The notes under the pieces were generated by a model. That model saw nothing but the letters and a program-made list of their open reading frames with translations. It was not told where the DNA came from and did no database searches. Both the position numbers and the translations under genes were made by a program. From Desulfamplus magnetovallimortis (GTDB lineage Bacteria > Desulfobacterota > Desulfobacteria > Desulfobacterales > Desulfobacteraceae), in NCBI RefSeq assembly GCF_900170035.1, contig NZ_LT828544.1, positions 1-64,000 of the forward strand: 64,000 bases of DNA, read 5' to 3'. This document shows positions 45,651-53,234 of the stretch, in pieces (position 1 is the stretch's first letter; each line of letters starts with the position of its first letter).

Positions 45651-46031
45651 ATGTATAACGGACATATTGTTATTGACTGTAACGGAATGGAAACTATTTT
45701 TGATTCTATTGGAAATATAAATTTTGATCGCGATCAGCTTCTTGTTACTGTTCGTTCACAAAATGAGATAGCAGGATGGCACTGGGATGGTTTTGCTGCC
45801 CTTTTTCAACATCTAAGTGATGGTTCTGCATCTTTGCAGGGTCATGAAGCAAAATGTGAAGCCATGTTGGGCTTTAAAGGAGGGCAGGAAAAATTAATGA
45901 CAGTTTCAGGTTTCAAGGCCGTAGAACTGAACCCTTCAAGCAATCTTGTTTTAATAAAGGGAAGCACACATTCGGCATTTATTAACTGTGACTTCCTGAA
46001 ATGGTATCGTATTTACAATAGACATTTATAA
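45651..46031 (+). CDS. Unknown 126-residue protein
   Basis: I do not recognise this small cytoplasmic-looking protein. It starts MYNGHIVIDCNGMETIFDSI, has predicted beta-rich character (alternating hydrophobics, LLVTVRSQNEIAGWHWDGF) and five cysteines or histidines without a clear metal motif. GGGGAG lies eight bases upstream of ATG 45651. It sits immediately after a MITE-like copy and before an acetyltransferase. It shares a similar size and style with the unknown protein at 47.8 kb, but I cannot show homology by eye. Confidence 0.55.
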   Translation: MYNGHIVIDCNGMETIFDSIGNINFDRDQLLVTVRSQNEIAGWHWDGFAALFQHLSDGSASLQGHEAKCEAMLGFKGGQEKLMTVSGFKAVELNPSSNLVLIKGSTHSAFINCDFLKWYRIYNRHL

Positions 46032-46111
46032 TAAAGACTCAGTAAGTGCTGTTTTTAAAATTAAAATTTTAGGTCAACACTTATAGACTTATCCGTCATG
46101 AAAGGTAAGGC

Positions 46112-46648
46112 ATGATTTACCGAATTTTGGACAAATCAAAACAAAAAGAGGTAGAAGAGCTATTCACTTATGTATTCAGCTCATCAGAGGGTGAAAAGGA
46201 AGGAAAACTGATTGGTACCCTTTCTTCACAGTTGGCATCAAGAATCGATAATAATGAAATAATCTGTTTCGGCGTATATGAAAAGGAAACGCTCACCGGT
46301 TCTATTTTCTTCACTCGCCTTCAGTTTAGTAGGCCTATTAAGGTTTTCATGCTTGCTCCGGTTGCAGTAAGCCCTGAACATCAGAGAAAAGGCATCGGAC
46401 AGTTACTAATCAATCACGGTCTTAGTGAACTCAAAAAGCGCTCTGTTAATGTTGCTGTCACATATGGAGATCCATCCTTTTATTCAAAGGTGGGATTTGA
46501 GGCACTTTCAGAAAATGTAATTCAGGCTCCGCTAAAGCTTTCAATGCCTTTTGGCTGGCTTGGCCAATCTTTAACGGGAGAGCCAATTCCAACTATTATT
46601 GAACGTCCCGTGTGCGTTAAGGAATTCAATGACCCCGTTTATCGGTAA
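46112..46648 (+). CDS. GNAT-family N-acetyltransferase
   Basis: The 178-residue protein has the acetyl-CoA binding pattern VAVSPEHQRKGIGQLLINHGL (motif A, R/Q-x-x-G-x-G/A), preceded by strands typical of the YhbS-like group (LAPVAVSP) and followed by TYGDPSFYSKVGFEAL. The substrate is unknown. It is followed by a hairpin terminator and is the first gene of an accessory stretch before the toxin-antitoxin pair. Confidence 0.88.
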   Translation: MIYRILDKSKQKEVEELFTYVFSSSEGEKEGKLIGTLSSQLASRIDNNEIICFGVYEKETLTGSIFFTRLQFSRPIKVFMLAPVAVSPEHQRKGIGQLLINHGLSELKKRSVNVAVTYGDPSFYSKVGFEALSENVIQAPLKLSMPFGWLGQSLTGEPIPTIIERPVCVKEFNDPVYR

Positions 46649-46686
46649 ACAAAAGAACATAACAATCACTGCATTCTGACAGCAAA

Positions 46687-46718
46687 AAGCGCCGATCTTT
46701 CCTCGGCTCTTTTTTTTG
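46687..46718 (+). terminator. Terminator after the GNAT gene
   Basis: GCGCCGA and TCGGCTC form a short stem with a 7-base loop followed by eight T, 38 bases after the stop. The A-run before the stem pairs with the T-run, so it may work in both directions. Confidence 0.75.
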
Positions 46719-46895
46719 CTGTCGGCTATGTGAAGCTTATGGGGTTTTCATGGCCTTAAATTTGCCCGAAGTATTGCTACAACAAAGTGCATAAAAAATA
46801 AAAAGTTTCAGCGTTGCTGAAAAAATACTTATAGTTGAGGGACTTTGGGACAATATTGCTGCCGATCAAGAAAGGTTTGAGCTAACCGAGAAATA

Positions 46896-46928
46896 TTGAC
46901 TTTTTCACTGCTCAACTATTATAGTTGA
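46896..46928 (+). promoter_or_regulatory. Promoter with palindromic operator of the toxin-antitoxin pair
   Basis: TTGACT at 46896-46901 is a -35-like box. A perfect palindrome TCAACTA-TTA-TAGTTGA occupies 46912-46928 and covers the expected -10. Similar half-sites (TAGTTGA) occur at 46829 and a near-palindrome GGTTAGTTGACC at 46933. This arrangement suits autorepression by an antitoxin dimer. The rest of 46719-46895 shows no other feature. Confidence 0.7.
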
Positions 46929-46971
46929 TATGGTTAGTTGACCTAAAAGTGTTTTTCAACGGAGATGAATT

Positions 46972-47271
46972 ATGGAAAAGATCGTTGATGTTACTGCCGC
47001 ACGTAGGCAATTCGGGACTCTTCTTGATGAAGTCTTTCACAAAGGTGATATTTTTACTATAGAAAGAAAAGGTAAAGCGTTGGCGAGGATTGTTCCTATC
47101 GATAAATCTATGCGTCGCGAAGAGAATAAATTAGTTTCTTTACAGCAAAAAGCACTGCTGAAAGAGCTGAATAGTCTTCCAAACATTGGGATAGACAAAG
47201 ATCCTGTTGAAATTTTAAGAGCCATGCGTGAGCAGAAGCGAATTAAGGCAGCCAATCAACATGACAAATAA
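46972..47271 (+). CDS. Type II antitoxin, Phd/YefM-like
   Basis: The 99-residue protein starts MEKIVDVTAARRQFGTLLDE and continues FTIERKGKALARIVPID, the Phd/YefM N-terminal DNA-binding fold. The charged C-terminal half would bind and neutralise the toxin. GGAG lies eight bases upstream of ATG 46972. The gene overlaps the following PIN-domain gene by 11 bases, the usual antitoxin-first order, and has a palindromic operator in front. Confidence 0.88.
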   Translation: MEKIVDVTAARRQFGTLLDEVFHKGDIFTIERKGKALARIVPIDKSMRREENKLVSLQQKALLKELNSLPNIGIDKDPVEILRAMREQKRIKAANQHDK

Positions 47272-47713
47272 ATGTTACGTATTAGATGCAAATGTTTTTT
47301 TGGAATATATTTTCAATCGCTCATTACAAGACAAAGCAAAGCAGATAATTCAAGATGCAATTCTGGAAAAAATCCAATTAATGGTTCCAAGTCTTCTTTT
47401 GGATGAGATTACGGAAGTTCTGTGCGGCAATATGGACAACATTGAATATGTTGCGTTGCATTTGCAATATATTGAAAAAATAGCAAAGTCAGAAGTATTG
47501 AATATTATTGTTCCAAATACCAAAATTCGCATGAAAGCTGTGGAACTCGCAAGAACTGGAAATAAAAAGAGCGGTTATCCAGAACTGACAGATTGCCTTT
47601 ATCATGCCTTGGCTATTATAAATGATGCTATATTTGTAACGAATGACAAAAGACATATTGCAAAAGTAAAGCGTTTTGGACATATTGCAAAACTATCTGA
47701 TTATGGAAACTAA
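47261..47713 (+). CDS. PIN-domain toxin (VapC-like ribonuclease)
   Basis: The 150-residue PIN protein has the acidic active-site residues D9 in YVLDANVFLEY, an acid in LLDEITEVL, and the later pair in ELTDCLYHALAI and FVTNDKRHIAKV. PIN toxins cut RNA, often tRNA or rRNA. ATG 47261 is preferred because it overlaps the antitoxin stop and starts directly at the PIN fold; an upstream in-frame start at 47228 would add unrelated residues. Confidence 0.88.
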   Translation: MTNKCYVLDANVFLEYIFNRSLQDKAKQIIQDAILEKIQLMVPSLLLDEITEVLCGNMDNIEYVALHLQYIEKIAKSEVLNIIVPNTKIRMKAVELARTGNKKSGYPELTDCLYHALAIINDAIFVTNDKRHIAKVKRFGHIAKLSDYGN

Positions 47714-47833
47714 ACACTCTCCATCGAGAACGTTTGTACCTTACAGCGAAGGCTGTTAGTGGCGTCTCTCATCTTATCGTTGGAAATAATCTCACTTTTT
47801 AATATGAAATAACATGTGAATGGAGCGTTGGTT

Positions 47834-48223
47834 ATGAGTGGTAGAAAATTTACATATATAATAATAACTGGCTCGTCAGGTGATAATCATAAGTTTGATA
47901 ATATAAAAGACCTGAAGGTAAATGTGGAAAATGGTTTGCTTGATTTGCACCTTGATGATGGCAGTTTTGTTTTTATGTTTGATGGGCTGAGATACTTTGA
48001 GGTGGGGCTTCCTGTACAGCAGGGTGTTGATGTAAGATTTCAATCATGTGAAGTACGTTTAACATCTGTTGGGAAAGGTGTTGAAGAGACCATCTCAATT
48101 TCAGAGGTGATCAACTGTGAATGGAAAGCTGATCAGGGGCTTTTTATGGTTTTTTGTAAATCAAGAACTTTTGCTTTCCATTTGGATCATGTTATTTCCT
48201 ATTTTTTGAAAAATCAGGTTTGA
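47834..48223 (+). CDS. Unknown 129-residue protein
   Basis: No family recognised. The sequence is beta-rich (FTYIIITGSSGDN, LLDLHLDDGSFVFMFDGL, ISISEVINCEWKADQG), without signal peptide or membrane helix, and looks like a single cytosolic domain. ATG 47834 is chosen because GGAG lies about eight bases upstream; GTG 47816 is an in-frame alternative. It lies between the toxin gene and ydbH, followed immediately by a MITE-like remnant. Confidence 0.55.
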   Translation: MSGRKFTYIIITGSSGDNHKFDNIKDLKVNVENGLLDLHLDDGSFVFMFDGLRYFEVGLPVQQGVDVRFQSCEVRLTSVGKGVEETISISEVINCEWKADQGLFMVFCKSRTFAFHLDHVISYFLKNQV

Positions 48224-48228
48224 TTATT

Positions 48229-48334
48229 GGCATGCTTCATTTCCCAGTTTACACTTTCCGGAGAGAAAACTCTGGGTAGCGGGAATCTCTCACAAAAAAG
48301 TGTAAAGTACCTTTTTTTTGGCTCGCTTCAAGAA
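48229..48334 (+). mobile_element. MITE-like element, copy D, right end decayed
   Basis: It starts GGCATGCTTCAT and contains CAGTTTACACTTTCCGGAG and AAAAAAGTGTAAAGTAC, matching copy C closely. The right end has drifted (GGCTCGCTTCA in place of ATGAAGGATGCC), so the 8-bp duplication cannot be read. It ends about 14 bases before the ydbH start, so it forms most of that gene's leader. Confidence 0.7.
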
Positions 48335-48348
48335 CAGGAATAAATGGT

Positions 48349-51132
48349 ATGCAGATCAAAAAGCTGGCTTTTTGGGGTCTCTTTTTTTTAACCATAACGG
48401 TATTGCTGTTTTTTTCTGTTGTACCACATTTTCTCGCACCTTTTGCCCAAAAGAAAATAATTGAAAATGCAAGAAAACTAACTGGCCTTGAAGAATTTAA
48501 TCTTAAGGTTGAAACTATTTCTCTTTTCGGTGCAGGTATTGGCAATATAACAACTGGCCGGTCGGTTTCCGCTGATTCAGTTTTCTGCAATTACTCTCCG
48601 GCATCAATTAAAAATAAACATGTTGATTCAATAACGGTTTCAGGGCTTCATATTCGTGGGATTTTGCAGAATTCAGCTATTGTGTTTCAGGATTTTCCAT
48701 TGCCGCCGGCAGATAGTCGGTTTCAGGAAAGAGAAAAAAAAAGTAACCATGAAAAATACAAGAATATAGATCCTGATATCACCAATGATGCATCACAAAA
48801 TTCTGATGATAGTTATGATAATCTTCTTTTAACTCTTTTTAAGACTCCCGAAGATTTGCAACGATTTTCACGTATTCTAAAATTTTTACCTCCCTCCATT
48901 TTTATAAAACACTCTGTTTTTTCCTTGAAAAGCCCTGGGCAAACACTTGAAATTCCATTTGATATTGTATGCAGAATTCAGCAGAAACATGCCGGCACAA
49001 TCCTTTTGACCCTCACCATTTTTCCATTTGCACAACCCATAAAAATAGATATTGAAGCAGATTTGGAGCGTGGCTTGAGAAATATATCAATGGTTGCCCA
49101 TAACATTGATATCTCTCAATTTAATACTCTTTTATCCTTGGTTGTCCCTGATGTTAAACTTATCGGAAGATCAGATGTTGCAGTCAATATGGAGAATGAT
49201 AACAGCAGGTTATGGCATATGACTCTTTCCAGACTCTCCCTTGACAGGCCACTAAAGCTTGATCTTAATAACTTTGTCAGCCATATCAAGGTAGATTCCC
49301 TTACGAATTTTCAAAATCTTGATGTTAATGGAGAATTTAATCTTTATTATAACCATTCTCTCTCTCATCCTGATTCTATGCCACCTTTTAAAACAGCCTT
49401 TGATTTTAAAGCTGACAGGAAAAAGATGTGGCATGCAGGTTTAAAAGTAATGTCAGACATTTCAGGTAAATTCAGCCTGCCTTCCCCTTTTCACTTAACT
49501 TCATTGGAATCTCCAGTTTTCAGTCTGGATTGCAGTGGAAAAGAGACCACCGGAAGGGCTTCTCTTTCATGTGACCTCAAAGGTGCCTTTTTTAAGGATG
49601 GTTCACAGGCTTTGAGCATTGAAAAAGTAAAAGTCAAAGGTGAGGGAAGCTTTGATTTATCCCAAAAAGAGACAGTTGCTTCCCTGGGCTTTGAAGTTGA
49701 TCTTGGCAAGCTTTCTGCCGAAGCTGATGACAAGGTTGAGCTCAAATTGCCTGCTGTCAGGGTACCTGGTAAAATAACACTTGATAAAAAATTTGTACCT
49801 GCAATAAAACTTAATGTAAAAGCTTCTGATGGAACAGTTGCTTCCCGTGCCTTTGGGTTTAAACTAAAAGGTTTGGATTTTGATCTGCCTTTTAACTATG
49901 GAACCGGAAAGGGTGGAAAAGGTTTTTTAAATGTAAAGGGTATTAACCTTGAAAACAGTAAGGGAGTTGATAAAAAGTATCATGATCTCGGAAGCCTTGG
50001 AATAATAGTTGAACAGACCGGACAGAGATCATTTGAGTTGAAAGGGGGGCTTGGGGTCAAAGGGTTAAAAAGCTCCGGAAAAAAGGGAAAATCTGGAAAT
50101 ACCATACTGTTTGAATCAAAAATGGAACTGATGCATGAAACAGGCCTTGAAATAGATGCTCTGTACACCATTGATGACCTCCATCTCACAGATGAAATTG
50201 TTGGAAAAAGCTCCCTTTCAACCTGGGCAGGCAGCATAGAGGATTTTGATTTTGGCCTCAGCTTTTCCTCCCTTGGCAAAATAACATTTAAAGATAATCG
50301 CCTTGTAAACAGCCTTGAGGTTAAGCTTGATGACGGCAATTTTGCCATTAATGAAAAAAATATAAAAATTAATGGCATTCGTTCAAGTATTTCATTTGAG
50401 GATCTACCGATTGTCAGAAGTGTGCCCGGGCAAATACTGACCATTGACCGGATCAGCTTGAATGATATCCTGATTTCCGATTTGAAATTAAGATATACTC
50501 TTGAATCCATGAGTGCTTTGCTTCTTGAGAATCTTGAGTTCCAATGGTGCAGTGGAAAAGTGACAACAGAATCAATGCGCATCTCCACTGAAAAAAAGGA
50601 GTATCATCTAAATCTTTTTTGCGATAGGTTGAGCCTCTCATCAATTCTTCATGAGCTTGGGGCATTTCGGGCAGAGGGAGAGGGTAGTCTCAATGGTCGC
50701 ATTCCTATTTCATATGTTGATGGCAATATTTCCTTTGATAATGGTTTTTTATATTCCACACCCGGCAAGGGGGGAATCATAAGAATATCCAAAACAGATA
50801 TTCTCACAGCAGGTATTCCAATGGATACGCCACAGTTTGCCCAGATTGATCTTGCCAGGGAAGCCCTTAAAAATTATCAGTATGACTGGGCAAGGCTTGG
50901 GTTTAATACAGAGAGTGATGAGCTGGTTGTAAAGATGGAGTTTGACGGCAAACCAAAGGATCTGCTACCCTTTGTATATAAAAAGGAAGTCGGTGGTTTT
51001 GTAAGAGTTGACTCATCAAACCCAGGCTCCAACTTTCAGGGAATCAATTTAAGTGTCAATCTGAGACTACCTTTTAACAAAGTTCTGAAGTTTGGCAACA
51101 GGCTTAACACTTTGTTTAAAACCGGTGATTAG
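48349..51132 (+). CDS. ydbH: YdbH-like AsmA-type intermembrane lipid transport protein
   Basis: YdbH is one of the large AsmA-like proteins (with TamB and YhdP) thought to carry phospholipids from inner to outer membrane. The 927 residues have an N-terminal membrane anchor (about 5-27) and then long repetitive beta-strand-rich periplasmic sequence (many alternations such as KLSAEADDKVELKLPAVRVP), ending in the conserved-type block LNGRIPISYVDGNISFDNGF and INLSVNLRLPFNKVL. Length is near the E. coli 879. The downstream ynbE and ydbL genes confirm the assignment. Confidence 0.9.
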   Translation: MQIKKLAFWGLFFLTITVLLFFSVVPHFLAPFAQKKIIENARKLTGLEEFNLKVETISLFGAGIGNITTGRSVSADSVFCNYSPASIKNKHVDSITVSGLHIRGILQNSAIVFQDFPLPPADSRFQEREKKSNHEKYKNIDPDITNDASQNSDDSYDNLLLTLFKTPEDLQRFSRILKFLPPSIFIKHSVFSLKSPGQTLEIPFDIVCRIQQKHAGTILLTLTIFPFAQPIKIDIEADLERGLRNISMVAHNIDISQFNTLLSLVVPDVKLIGRSDVAVNMENDNSRLWHMTLSRLSLDRPLKLDLNNFVSHIKVDSLTNFQNLDVNGEFNLYYNHSLSHPDSMPPFKTAFDFKADRKKMWHAGLKVMSDISGKFSLPSPFHLTSLESPVFSLDCSGKETTGRASLSCDLKGAFFKDGSQALSIEKVKVKGEGSFDLSQKETVASLGFEVDLGKLSAEADDKVELKLPAVRVPGKITLDKKFVPAIKLNVKASDGTVASRAFGFKLKGLDFDLPFNYGTGKGGKGFLNVKGINLENSKGVDKKYHDLGSLGIIVEQTGQRSFELKGGLGVKGLKSSGKKGKSGNTILFESKMELMHETGLEIDALYTIDDLHLTDEIVGKSSLSTWAGSIEDFDFGLSFSSLGKITFKDNRLVNSLEVKLDDGNFAINEKNIKINGIRSSISFEDLPIVRSVPGQILTIDRISLNDILISDLKLRYTLESMSALLLENLEFQWCSGKVTTESMRISTEKKEYHLNLFCDRLSLSSILHELGAFRAEGEGSLNGRIPISYVDGNISFDNGFLYSTPGKGGIIRISKTDILTAGIPMDTPQFAQIDLAREALKNYQYDWARLGFNTESDELVVKMEFDGKPKDLLPFVYKKEVGGFVRVDSSNPGSNFQGINLSVNLRLPFNKVLKFGNRLNTLFKTGD

Positions 51133-51185
51133 TACAAAGACTGCATTTTCAGGCATTTTGAAAAATAACACCAAAAGGAGATTTT

Positions 51186-51396
51186 ATGCAAAAAAATAAG
51201 AGGGATTACGATTATTGTGGCGGCACTTTTCTGTATGTTGCCGTCAGGATGCAGCACAAAGCATGAGCTTGAGATGAAGCCTGTTGAAGTCAAGCCCATT
51301 CATATAACAATTGATGTAAATGTCAAGGTGGACAGGGCGCTTGATAACTTTTTTGATGATATTGATCAGGCTGAAGAGCAGATAATTCAGGATTAA
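51186..51396 (+). CDS. ynbE: YnbE-like outer-membrane lipoprotein; apparent frameshift at an A7 run
   Basis: YnbE is the small outer-membrane lipoprotein partner that extends YdbH. From ATG 51186 (with AAAGGAG upstream) the frame closes early. One base later the frame reads KIRGITIIVAALFCMLPSGC, a lipoprotein signal with lipobox LPSGC, then KPIHITIDVNVKVDRALDNF, the conserved YnbE core, and stops at 51396. One A fewer in the run 51190-51196 gives a complete 69-residue protein. No canonical start exists in the second frame. It lies between ydbH and ydbL exactly as in Enterobacteria. Confidence 0.82.
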
Positions 51397-51413
51397 ACCA
51401 TCATGGCAGTAGA

Positions 51414-51431
51414 GACAAGGCATGCCTTGTC
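51414..51431. repeat. 18-bp perfect palindrome
   Basis: GACAAGGCATGCCTTGTC is fully self-complementary with no loop. It lies in the ynbE-ydbL gap and abuts a partial ACCGTG-family unit. Confidence 0.7.
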
Positions 51432-51433
51432 TT

Positions 51434-51478
51434 CGCCACCCCCAATTATGAAAATGATGAGGGGTATTTTCACGGTAA
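51434..51478 (-). repeat. Partial ACCGTG 62-bp-family unit
   Basis: GCCACCCCCAATTATGAAAA ... TATTTTCACGGTAAAA is an inverted partial unit, the same orientation as the copy in the pilD-lon gap. It is located just before the ydbL ribosome binding site. Confidence 0.65.
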
Positions 51479-51492
51479 AAGGAGATTTGGAT

Positions 51493-51861
51493 ATGTCAAA
51501 AAAAAATATGTTGTCATTGGGTGTGTTTGTGCTTTTTCTCTTTGCAGTTGTTTCACTTTCCATGGCAGATGATATAAAGCAAAGGATGAAGGAGCGCCTC
51601 CCTGTTATTGTTCAGATGAAACAGCAGGGGCTTGTCGGAGAGAACTCAAAGGGTTATCTTGAATATGTAACCAGTGCCAGACCCAATCCACAGATTGTTG
51701 ATGCTGAAAACAGTGACAGAAAAAAGGTCTATTCCATTATTGCAAAACAGCAGGGAGCAACCATTGACAAGGTTGAACAGTTAAGGGCACTTCAGATTGT
51801 CCAAAAGGCTGCAAAGGGTGAATTCCTGCAAAAAGCAGATGGTACCTGGTATCAGAAATGA
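51493..51861 (+). CDS. ydbL: YdbL family protein (DUF1318)
   Basis: The 122-residue protein has a clear signal peptide (MLSLGVFVLFLFAVVSLSMA) and the DUF1318 body: IKQRMKERLPVIVQMKQQGLVGEN and GYLEYVTSA, ending in EFLQKADGTWYQK. YdbL is the periplasmic member of the YdbH-YnbE-YdbL set and is thought to control YdbH-YnbE assembly. ATG 51493 has GGAG eight bases upstream. An earlier in-frame start would encode repeat sequence and is unlikely. Confidence 0.93.
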   Translation: MSKKNMLSLGVFVLFLFAVVSLSMADDIKQRMKERLPVIVQMKQQGLVGENSKGYLEYVTSARPNPQIVDAENSDRKKVYSIIAKQQGATIDKVEQLRALQIVQKAAKGEFLQKADGTWYQK

Positions 51862-51941
51862 TGCTGATAAATGAAATGATGCTTATAACTACTCAAAATT
51901 GACATCTTATTGCTTTTTCATAAGTTATTGCAGTTGTCTGA

Positions 51942-51977
51942 ACCAGGATAACCAGGATAACCAGGATAACCAGGATG
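51942..51977. repeat. 9-bp tandem repeat ACCAGGATA x4
   Basis: Four head-to-tail units (last base of the fourth differs) are followed by related GGATA blocks to about 52012. It lies in the 451-base gap between ydbL and the next gene. The rest of that gap is filled by the palindrome and 14-bp array listed below. Confidence 0.85.
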
Positions 51978-52131
51978 GATAGGATACTCAGGATAGATAA
52001 TCCTGCCTTATCTTTGTTAATCTTTGGAATCCAGATTTAGACAGTTTTGACAAGGCTTACAAGATCATATGTGTCGATTTTGAGTAACTTACTGGTCTAA
52101 AAATTTTTCATATTGAAAAATTACTCTGCTG

Positions 52132-52156
52132 GGGGACAGATTTTAAATCTGTCCCC
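52132..52156. repeat. Palindrome GGGGACAGATTT / AAATCTGTCCCC
   Basis: A 12-bp perfect inverted repeat around a single central T. The GGGGACAG/CTGTCCCC form is reminiscent of REP-type palindromes linked to Y1-transposases in other genomes, but no such gene is in the window. Confidence 0.7.
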
Positions 52157-52206
52157 TGAAATCAATCCTTTGAAATACGTTCTATGAAATCTGTTCCCAA
52201 AATATG

Positions 52207-52304
52207 AAACCTGTTCTCTTAAACCTGTTCTCTTAAACCTGTTCCCTTAAACCTGTTCCCTTAAACCTGTTCCCTGAAATATGTTCTCTGAAATATGTTC
52301 CTCT
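52207..52304. repeat. 14-bp tandem array, about seven units
   Basis: AAACCTGTTCYCTT begins at 52207, 52221, 52235, 52249 and 52263, with more divergent AAATATGTTCYCTG units at 52277 and 52291. Degenerate units extend upstream to about 52170. The CTGTTCCC core resembles half of the neighbouring palindrome, so the two may be related. Confidence 0.85.
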
Positions 52305-52312
52305 ATACGAAA

Positions 52313-52903
52313 TTAAAACCATCCCATAAAGTTTTTAAATATGGTTTTTATTCTGTGTCTGACCTTCATATCTTCCCATTTATCCGGAAAAACCAGCGGG
52401 GCAAACAGAATCTCAATGGTTACCGTGTTTACTCTCTTTTCTTTATCAAAATAGCTTTTTGTCCTTTTGTATGGCAACTTTACAGCTCCTTCAAAACTTA
52501 CCACTGTCTCACTGTGCGCCAATCCATTAACGCTGCCTGACTGTGTTTTGACGGATTCAAGGCCATGTCTTTCAAGCAGATTCTTTATGGCATTGTGTTC
52601 TGCCCTTGTCTGGATATCCATTCCCGTTTTTCCGTGTGCTGACTCATCTGCATCCCCAGAAATCACAAAAAGGGTAAATTTTTCCATACGGAACTCATCT
52701 TCTGCGGGAACCATAAGAAGATTGGAGCGTACAATGCGGTTGTTAGCAGATTTTATATCAAATCTTACATAATAGATATTGTTGGGAGGATTTGTTTCTC
52801 TGCATAAAATGTAAGGAGGGTTGTTCAAATTCATTATAGTTATAATCAAAAAAAAGAGATATCCAAAGAAACTGATCATATATGGTATTTTTATTGCATT
52901 CAT
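52313..52903 (-). CDS. Unknown membrane-anchored protein
   Basis: The 196-residue protein has one N-terminal membrane helix (about 8-24, MISFFGYLFFLIITIM) and a soluble, probably extracytoplasmic domain. That domain includes a VRFDIKSANNRIVRSNLLMV strand region and charged LERHGLESVKTQSGSVNG. I cannot assign a family. It ends next to a tandem repeat array and is transcribed against its neighbours. The closing residues are aromatic and basic (IFKNFMGWF). Confidence 0.6.
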   Translation of the reverse strand: MNAIKIPYMISFFGYLFFLIITIMNLNNPPYILCRETNPPNNIYYVRFDIKSANNRIVRSNLLMVPAEDEFRMEKFTLFVISGDADESAHGKTGMDIQTRAEHNAIKNLLERHGLESVKTQSGSVNGLAHSETVVSFEGAVKLPYKRTKSYFDKEKRVNTVTIEILFAPLVFPDKWEDMKVRHRIKTIFKNFMGWF

Positions 52904-52943
52904 AATCGCTTAAAGTTTTACTGGTTGTATATCAACTGTTTTT

Positions 52944-53133
52944 ACCGTGGAAATAGATACAAATTTCCATATTCGGGGGTGGCTGGATGCCGGCCATGAC
53001 CGTTTACCGTGGAAATGACTATCATTTTTATATTTGGGGGAGATTGATACGTAACAATCATGCCCGTTTACCATGAAAATGACTAACATTTTTATACTTG
53101 GGGGTGATTGATACGCAATCATACCCGTTTACT
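52944..53133 (+). repeat. Tandem array of three ACCGTG 62-64-bp units
   Basis: Units start at 52944, 53006 and 53070, and the next ACTGG start is at 53131. Each reads ACCRTGRAAAT, an A/T-rich segment with internal complementarity, TTGGGGGTGRYTGRATRC, and CATGNCCGTTT before the next unit. Unit 1 has GGAAATAGATACAAATTTCC, which can form a hairpin. Single copies occur at 7251, 17948 (interrupted), 26922 and partially at 13914 and 51434. Confidence 0.9.
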
Positions 53134-53141
53134 GGTAATTG

Positions 53142-53181
53142 TTTTTTAAACGGGAATGTTATTTCCAACTCATTCCTTAAG
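53142..53181 (-). repeat. Half copy of the TTAAGGAATG inverted-repeat element
   Basis: TTTTTTAAACGGGAATGTTA followed by TTTCCAACTCATTCCTTAAG matches one arm of the element at 58532-58637. With the tandem array it fills the 331-base gap before the LPP20 gene. Confidence 0.6.
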
Positions 53182-53234
53182 TTAGAGTATTGTTTTTAAT
53201 AACACCCAACATAATAAAAAGCGAGGATGAAAAG

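Noticed and set aside
45326-45658. 110-residue plus-strand gene
   Set aside because: It overlaps the end of the U32-like gene in another frame and then runs through the MITE-like element; no start signal.
46972-47713. Toxin-antitoxin pair as part of a larger defence island
   Set aside because: No restriction, CBASS, retron or other defence gene adjoins it; the following genes are ydbH-ynbE-ydbL.
49980-50588. 202-residue minus-strand gene
   Set aside because: It is antisense to ydbH, with Ser/Arg-rich composition expected from a shadow frame.
52295-52540. 81-residue plus-strand gene
   Set aside because: It is antisense to the unknown membrane protein and starts inside the 14-bp array without a ribosome binding site.
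52944-53133. CRISPR array
   Set aside because: The repeated units are contiguous and similar along their whole length; there are no unique spacers of constant size and no cas genes.
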